Source: Dysosmobacter sp. (GTDB lineage Bacteria > Bacillota > Clostridia > Oscillospirales > Oscillospiraceae). From it: a DNA stretch of 42,421 bases. The DNA is taken from positions 1 to 42,421 of the forward strand of contig JAPFEH010000073.1 in assembly GCA_026169195.1 (NCBI GenBank). The letters are read 5' to 3'. Position 1 is the stretch's first letter, and each line of letters begins with the position of its first letter. The notes below the pieces were generated by a model that saw only the letters and a list, made by a program, of their open reading frames with translations, had not been told where the DNA came from and did no database searches. Position numbers and translations under genes: made by a program. Below, in pieces: positions 39,141 to 42,421 of the stretch.

Positions 39141-40026
39141 CCGGCTGCGGGAGCAGTATGGCGGAAAGGTCTATAAGCTGGCGCTGTCTTCCGGCTGTAC
39201 CTGTCCCAATCGGGACGGGACGCTGGGAACAAGGGGCTGTATTTTCTGCGATGGAGCGGGAGCGTTTGCGGCTGCGGGGGAGATTTGCGACCAGCTGGCG
39301 GCAGCCAAGGCGCGGGTTGCTGCCAAAGCGGGGACGGAGGCCCGCTATATCGCCTATTTTCAATCCTTCACCAATACTTATGGCTCCGTGGAACGTCTGG
39401 AGCCATTGTACCGGCAGGCCTTGATGCCGGAGGAGGTGGTGGCGCTGTCCATCGCCACCAGACCGGATTGTCTGGAGAAGGAAACGCTGAACATGCTGGC
39501 GGCGCTGAATGCACGGAAGCCCGTATGGGTGGAACTGGGATTACAGACGATCCATCCGGAAACGGCCCGGTGGCTCCGGCGGGGATATGATCTGCCGGTA
39601 TTTGACCGGGCAGTACAGGCGCTGCGGGAGCGGGGAATCAAGGTGATCGTCCACCAGATTCTGGGGCTTCCGGGCGAGACGCCGGAGATGATGGCGGAAA
39701 CCGCCCGGTACATCGGAGAGAGCGGTGCGGACGGCATCAAATTTCACCTGCTGCATGTTTTGCGGGGGACGGATCTGGCGCGGGAGTGGGAGGCGGGGCG
39801 TTTGGAGACGATGACGCTTCCGGCCTATATTCAGGCGCTGGAGGCGTGTATCCGGCAGATTCCCCGGGAAATGGTGGTCCACCGCCTGACCGGAGACGGC
39901 GCGAAGCGGGATCTGCTGGCGCCATTGTGGAGCGCGGATAAAAAGCGGGTGCTCAACGCCATTCATCGGGCTTTTTTGCAGGACGATGTAGAACAGGGCA
40001 GTGCGCTTGAAAAAGAAAAAACGTGA
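39118..40026 (+). CDS. TIGR01212-family radical SAM protein
   Basis: This 302-residue radical SAM enzyme (E. coli YhcC type) carries the cluster cysteines Cys29, Cys41 and Cys44 in [16 protein letters not shown]. The rest of a TIM-barrel follows, with [33 protein letters not shown] and [13 protein letters not shown]. The substrate is unknown; YhcC is associated with tRNA or redox genes in some genomes. ATG 39118 overlaps the small gene by 23 nt and has no clear ribosome binding site of its own. A longer open frame from 38968 is out of phase with any such site and is rejected. Confidence 0.93.
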   Translation: MYWNRLSDRLREQYGGKVYKLALSSGCTCPNRDGTLGTRGCIFCDGAGAFAAAGEICDQLAAAKARVAAKAGTEARYIAYFQSFTNTYGSVERLEPLYRQALMPEEVVALSIATRPDCLEKETLNMLAALNARKPVWVELGLQTIHPETARWLRRGYDLPVFDRAVQALRERGIKVIVHQILGLPGETPEMMAETARYIGESGADGIKFHLLHVLRGTDLAREWEAGRLETMTLPAYIQALEACIRQIPREMVVHRLTGDGAKRDLLAPLWSADKKRVLNAIHRAFLQDDVEQGSALEKEKT

Positions 40027-40090
40027 TACCGGATGGTATCACGCAAGGCTTCCGGAAACACGGCATTGCCGTGTTTCCGGAAGCTTTTTT
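40025..40090 (+). terminator. Terminator of the radical SAM gene
   Basis: A perfect 17-bp stem GCTTCCGGAAACACGGC (40048-40064) and GCCGTGTTTCCGGAAGC (40068-40084), loop ATT, is followed by six T. A smaller hairpin GATACC-ggat-GGTATC (40025-40040) precedes it. Confidence 0.95.
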
Positions 40091-40128
40091 GAATGGGGAA
40101 TATCAAGAGGCCTGCTGCGGCACACGAT

Positions 40129-40671
40129 TCATGGCAGGGGCTGAAACTGCGTTCCGGTTTCCAGCTCGTGCCAGAAAAAGCTGCCGTTTTCGAAAGTCAT
40201 GTAGCTGTGTGGAGTATCTTCTTTCGGCAGAGACAGCGATCCGGGGTTCAGGTAGGTGACGGTACCCAGAGAGCGCCGCACCGGCAGATGGGTGTGGCCG
40301 CACAGAAGAAAACTGCCGGGCTGCAGAGGCGGGACGTTGTCCGGTCCCCAATGGTGTCCGTGAGCCGCAAAAATTTCAATGCCGTCCATGGAAAGTATAG
40401 AATGCTCTGCCAGCACGGGGAAGCTGAGCACCATCTGGTCGACTTCGGTGTCGCAGTTGCCGCGGACGCACAGGATCTGAGGTGCCAGCGCGTTGAGCAT
40501 GGCGGCGGTGGCTTTTGTGTCATACTCCCGCGGCAGGGGATTGCGGGGGCCGTGATACAGCAGGTCTCCCAGCAGAACCAGACGGTCAGCGGCCTCCCGC
40601 CGGAAGGCTTCCAGCAAAAGACGGCAGTAATAGGCGGAACCGTGAAGGTCTGATGCGATCAGCAGTTTCAT
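40129..40671 (-). CDS. YfcE-like metallophosphoesterase
   Basis: This 180-residue phosphodiesterase has SDLHGS, GDLLYHGP, GNCD, HGHHWG and CGHTH, the full metal-binding set of the YfcE group. The ATG at 40671 is preceded by AAAGGAGCG. An extension to 40836 crosses the promoter of the next gene and is not credible. It converges with the radical SAM gene and is divergent from the beta-helix gene. It resembles but is not identical to the phosphoesterase at 36764-37231. Confidence 0.93.
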   Translation of the reverse strand: MKLLIASDLHGSAYYCRLLLEAFRREAADRLVLLGDLLYHGPRNPLPREYDTKATAAMLNALAPQILCVRGNCDTEVDQMVLSFPVLAEHSILSMDGIEIFAAHGHHWGPDNVPPLQPGSFLLCGHTHLPVRRSLGTVTYLNPGSLSLPKEDTPHSYMTFENGSFFWHELETGTQFQPLP

Positions 40672-40736
40672 AAAAACGCTCCTTTGTTGAGATGGTTTCA
40701 TTGTACCGTGAGGAGGCTGCAAAAGCAACGGGAACC

Positions 40737-40765
40737 TTGCAAAGCAAGGAAAGCTGGTATATAAT
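40737..40765 (+). promoter_or_regulatory. Promoter of the beta-helix protein gene
   Basis: TTGCAA (40737-40742) and TATAAT (40760-40765) are 17 bp apart, 32 nt before the ATG. Confidence 0.75.
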
Positions 40766-40797
40766 GCGGTACGATCTTTTGTGAGGAGCTGATAGAA

Positions 40798-41460
40798 ATG
40801 AACATCCATGTGACTGCGCTGCTGGACCTGTCTCATACGTTGGCAGGCAAATATCTTGCGCAGTTTGACTATCCGTGGCAGGCGCTGGACGGTATCAAGG
40901 ATCTGATTTTAGAATTGGGCGCAGGCCTTTCGCCGGAGGAGTATGACCAGCCTGCTCCCCATGTCTGGGTGCATAAAACCGCCAAGGTGTTTCCTTCGGC
41001 CTATCTGGGTGCGCCCTGCATCATCGGACCGGAAACGGAGGTGCGGCATTGCGCCTTTATCCGGGGCAGTGCGCTGGTGGGCGCCGGATGTGTGGTGGGG
41101 AACTCTGTGGAGCTGAAAAATGTGATTTTGTTTGACGGCGTGCAGACCCCTCATTACAATTATGTGGGAGATTCCATTCTGGGATATAAGAGCCATATGG
41201 GCGCAGGCTCCATCACTTCGAATGTCAAATCGGACAAAACGCTGGTTGTGGTGCGGAACGGCGAGGAACAGATTGAGACCGGCCGTAAAAAATTCGGCGC
41301 GATTCTGGGAGATCATGTGGAGGTCGGCTGCAACAGCGTTTTGAATCCCGGCACGGTTCTGGGACGCGGCGTCAGCGTATATCCCACCTCCTGTGTCCGG
41401 GGGGCTGTTCCGGAAAACAGTATTTTCAAGAAAACGGGAGATGTGGTTCCCCGTGTCTGA
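40798..41460 (+). CDS. Left-handed beta-helix protein, GlmU C-domain-like
   Basis: This 220-residue protein reads like the acyltransferase half of GlmU without the nucleotidyltransferase domain. Hexapeptide repeats start near residue 60 (VWVHKTAKVFPSAYLGAPCIIGPETEVRHCAFIRG) and continue through ALVGAGCVVGNSVELKNV, the loop PHYNYVGDSILG and GAGSITSNVK, typical of GlmU-type folds. The catalytic His is probably in PHYNYVGD. Similar stand-alone proteins are annotated 'UDP-N-acetylglucosamine pyrophosphorylase-related'. GAGGAG precedes the ATG at 9 nt. The substrate is unproven. Confidence 0.85.
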   Translation: MNIHVTALLDLSHTLAGKYLAQFDYPWQALDGIKDLILELGAGLSPEEYDQPAPHVWVHKTAKVFPSAYLGAPCIIGPETEVRHCAFIRGSALVGAGCVVGNSVELKNVILFDGVQTPHYNYVGDSILGYKSHMGAGSITSNVKSDKTLVVVRNGEEQIETGRKKFGAILGDHVEVGCNSVLNPGTVLGRGVSVYPTSCVRGAVPENSIFKKTGDVVPRV

Positions 41461-41487
41461 CGGGTGGAAGCGGAACAGCCGGCTCCT

Positions 41488-41580
41488 CTTTTCGAAGCAA
41501 TTTCGAAAAGAAGGGGCGGCTGCGGACAAGAAAGCGGCAAAAAGAGAGGGGGCGGATGGGGCCTCCCTCTCTTTCTTTTC
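41488..41580 (+). terminator. Two stem-loops ending the beta-helix gene
   Basis: CTTTTCGAA (41488-41496) pairs with TTCGAAAAG (41502-41510) and AAAGAGAGGG (41541-41550) pairs with CCCTCTCTTT (41565-41574), the latter followed by CTTTTC. The second is the more likely terminator. The 268 nt between 41460 and 41729 otherwise hold only the promoter at 41611. Confidence 0.65.
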
Positions 41581-41610
41581 CGGAAACCTGTTCTTTCTGT
41601 GCGGAAGGTA

Positions 41611-41639
41611 TTGACGATGGAAGAAAAGTATGCTATCAT
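41611..41639 (+). promoter_or_regulatory. Promoter of the tRNA-Thr locus
   Basis: TTGACG (41611-41616) and TATCAT (41634-41639) are 17 bp apart and lie 90 nt before the first tRNA-Thr sequence. Confidence 0.6.
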
Positions 41640-41728
41640 ATCGAATGTTCAGCACATGGATGTTGAAAGGGTGTCCCGCTTTGAAACGCGTTTGGCGTTT
41701 TTGAGAGAGGGCAGGAAACATTTTATAA

Positions 41729-41767
41729 GCTGGTGTAGCTCAGCTGGTAGAGCAACTGATTCGTAAT
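41729..41767 (+). pseudogene. 5' half of a tRNA-Thr(CGT)
   Basis: The sequence starts GCTGGTGTAGCTCAGCTGG and runs through the D arm and anticodon loop TTCGTAA, then departs from any tRNA at about 41768 (GAGTTGTTCAAAATT). The acceptor GCTGGTG has no matching CACCAGC nearby until the intact copy. The D arm differs from that of the intact tRNA-Thr at 41903, so this is not a simple copy of it. It looks like a tRNA cut at its anticodon loop by integration of an element. It should not give a working tRNA. Confidence 0.75.
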
Positions 41768-41851
41768 GAGTTGTTCAAAATTGGGCGAAAAGCCGGGAAG
41801 GCTTGGGGCACAATGGGCAGACAGTTGCACGGTTCCTCAGAAATTCAAAAA

Positions 41852-41872
41852 TGGGGTTTATTTGGGGTTTAT
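41852..41872 (+). repeat. Tandem TGGGGTTTAT repeats (possible integrase arm sites)
   Basis: TGGGGTTTAT occurs at 41852-41861 and 41863-41872, 11 bp apart, one helical turn. They lie between the half tRNA and the intact tRNA, where integrase arm-type sites would be expected. Binding is not shown by sequence. Confidence 0.45.
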
Positions 41873-41902
41873 CTCAACTTCAACAGGCATAAAATCACAT
41901 AA

Positions 41903-41977
41903 GCTGGTGTGGCGCAGTGGTAGCGCAATTGATTCGTAATCAATAGGCCAGGGGTTCAAATCCCCTCACCAGCTCCA
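41903..41977 (+). tRNA. tRNA-Thr (anticodon CGT)
   Basis: All four arms pair: acceptor GCTGGTG/CACCAGC, D stem GCGC/GCGC, anticodon stem ATTGA/TCAAT with loop TTCGTAA (anticodon CGT), T stem AGGGG/CCCCT with loop TTCAAAT. The discriminator is T and CCA is encoded (41975-41977). It reads ACG threonine codons. The 12 bases ATAAGCTGGTGT across its 5' edge also occur at the half tRNA. Confidence 0.95.
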
Positions 41978-41984
41978 TAGAAAC

Positions 41985-42022
41985 GGCCGCAGGAAATTTA
42001 ACTTCCTGCGGCCTTCTTCTTT
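41985..42022. terminator. Hairpin after tRNA-Thr, containing the integrase stop codon
   Basis: GGCCGCAGGAA (41985-41995) pairs perfectly with TTCCTGCGGCC (42003-42013), loop ATTTAAC, followed by TTCTTCTTT on the plus strand. The loop holds the integrase stop (TAA on the minus strand, 42000-41998). It ends the tRNA transcript and may also act on the integrase mRNA. Confidence 0.75.
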
Positions 42023-42421
42023 ACTTCTTGTGATTTCACTTCACTTATGTCTTCACTTTCTGGAGCGACCAGATCGCCGAAGCGGTCAAAGGCCTCTGCC
42101 GCCTTTGCCTCGGCCGCGGCGATGACATGGGAGTAGATATTGCTGGTAGTGCTGGTCTGTGCATGGCCCAGGTTATGAGAAACAATGACAAGAGGGGTAC
42201 CATCTGCGATCATCAGGCTGGCGTAAGTGTGCCGGAGGGAATGGACGGTTACTTTCGGCAAGCCGGTCCTTTTCACAAATTTAGTGAACCACTGGGTAAC
42301 ACTGTCCCGAAACATCGGAGCCCCTTCATCATTGGTGAAGATCCGATCGTCTTTATCCCGCCAGGCATCCCCCAAGGCTTCCCGCTTGGCATCCTGCCAG
42401 CGCTTATACTCCAGCAGGAGA
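41998..42421 (-). CDS. Tyrosine recombinase/integrase, C-terminal part
   Basis: The last 140 residues of a phage- or ICE-type integrase are present; the start lies beyond the window. The catalytic domain shows HSLRHTYA (His-x-x-Arg-His), LGH, and the nucleophile Tyr in SNIYSHV. The C-terminal tail is Glu/Lys-rich (PESEDISEVKSQEVKKKAAGS). Such integrases use tRNA genes as target; its 3' end abuts tRNA-Thr, the normal arrangement at the attL or attR end of an element. The rest of the element should lie to the right of 42421. Confidence 0.93.
   Translation of the reverse strand, partial: LLLEYKRWQDAKREALGDAWRDKDDRIFTNDEGAPMFRDSVTQWFTKFVKRTGLPKVTVHSLRHTYASLMIADGTPLVIVSHNLGHAQTSTTSNIYSHVIAAAEAKAAEAFDRFGDLVAPESEDISEVKSQEVKKKAAGS

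Noticed and set aside
1-42421. CRISPR array, IS transposase or toxin-antitoxin pair
   Set aside because: No regularly spaced repeats, transposase motifs or paired small toxin/antitoxin genes were seen. The XRE gene at 12041 has no toxin-like partner.

Overview
This 42.4 kb window looks like chromosomal core DNA of a low-motility, anaerobic Clostridia of the Oscillospirales (Oscillospiraceae/Ruminococcaceae) type. The evidence is the moderately high G+C content, strong AGGAGG ribosome binding sites, a T-box leader, a tmRNA tag ending in NNNNTVAVAA, FtsEX/SpoIIIE/Spo0A-type proteins, and gene neighbourhoods typical of Firmicutes. The genus assignment is inference; no 16S gene is present.

Layout. 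1-650: an A+T-rich scrap of a mobile element (tail of an AlbA_2-type ATP-binding regulator plus a small unknown gene) that ends beside the 3' end of ssrA. 759-3080 (minus): trans-translation cluster, ssrA (tmRNA) and smpB, with a cyclophilin and a short-chain dehydrogenase between them. 3289-7737 (plus): NUDIX hydrolase, a WalRK/PhoPR-like two-component system and a membrane-anchored accessory protein. 8066-10003 (plus): a cysteine-containing HTH-like protein, a 53-residue ORF, an AIM24-family protein and a small membrane protein, then a convergent HdeD-like gene. 10897-12886 (plus): an orphan zinc/manganese-binding lipoprotein with a Fur-type operator candidate, a small XRE repressor with its own palindrome, and a stand-alone Spo0A-C-like DNA-binding protein. 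12967-14834 (minus): luxS and mtnN (SAH recycling and AI-2), a zinc-ribbon membrane protein and a 46-residue membrane peptide.

15174-18794 (plus): ftsE, ftsX and an M23 peptidase with an apparently intact active site (a divisome-controlled cell-wall hydrolysis module), then an unknown gene. 18920-21345: greA and a lysyl-tRNA synthetase fused to a tRNA-binding domain. 21559-27297: RNA methyltransferase, dprA, topA, trmFO. 27294-29406: plsX, acpP, rnc. 29552-32982: uppP and ftsK/spoIIIE. 33001-34799: a T-box leader with an apparent alanine (GCC) specifier ahead of an aminotransferase and a Dabb-domain protein. 34935-36592: iscS and iscU behind a palindromic operator candidate. 36764-41460: two YfcE-like phosphoesterases, an FAD/Rieske oxidoreductase, a small unknown protein overlapping a TIGR01212 radical SAM gene, and a left-handed beta-helix protein. 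41729-42421: a half tRNA-Thr, an intact tRNA-Thr(CGT) and the C-terminal part of a tyrosine integrase, marking the edge of an integrated element.

Most of the window is ordinary housekeeping DNA. No wholly new multi-gene system was identified with confidence. The best leads are the Ala-type T-box on an aminotransferase, the duplicated half tRNA next to an integrase, the Spo0A-C-only protein, the hairpin that both ends the ftsEX operon and hides the next gene's ribosome binding site, the LysRS fusion, and several very small genes.
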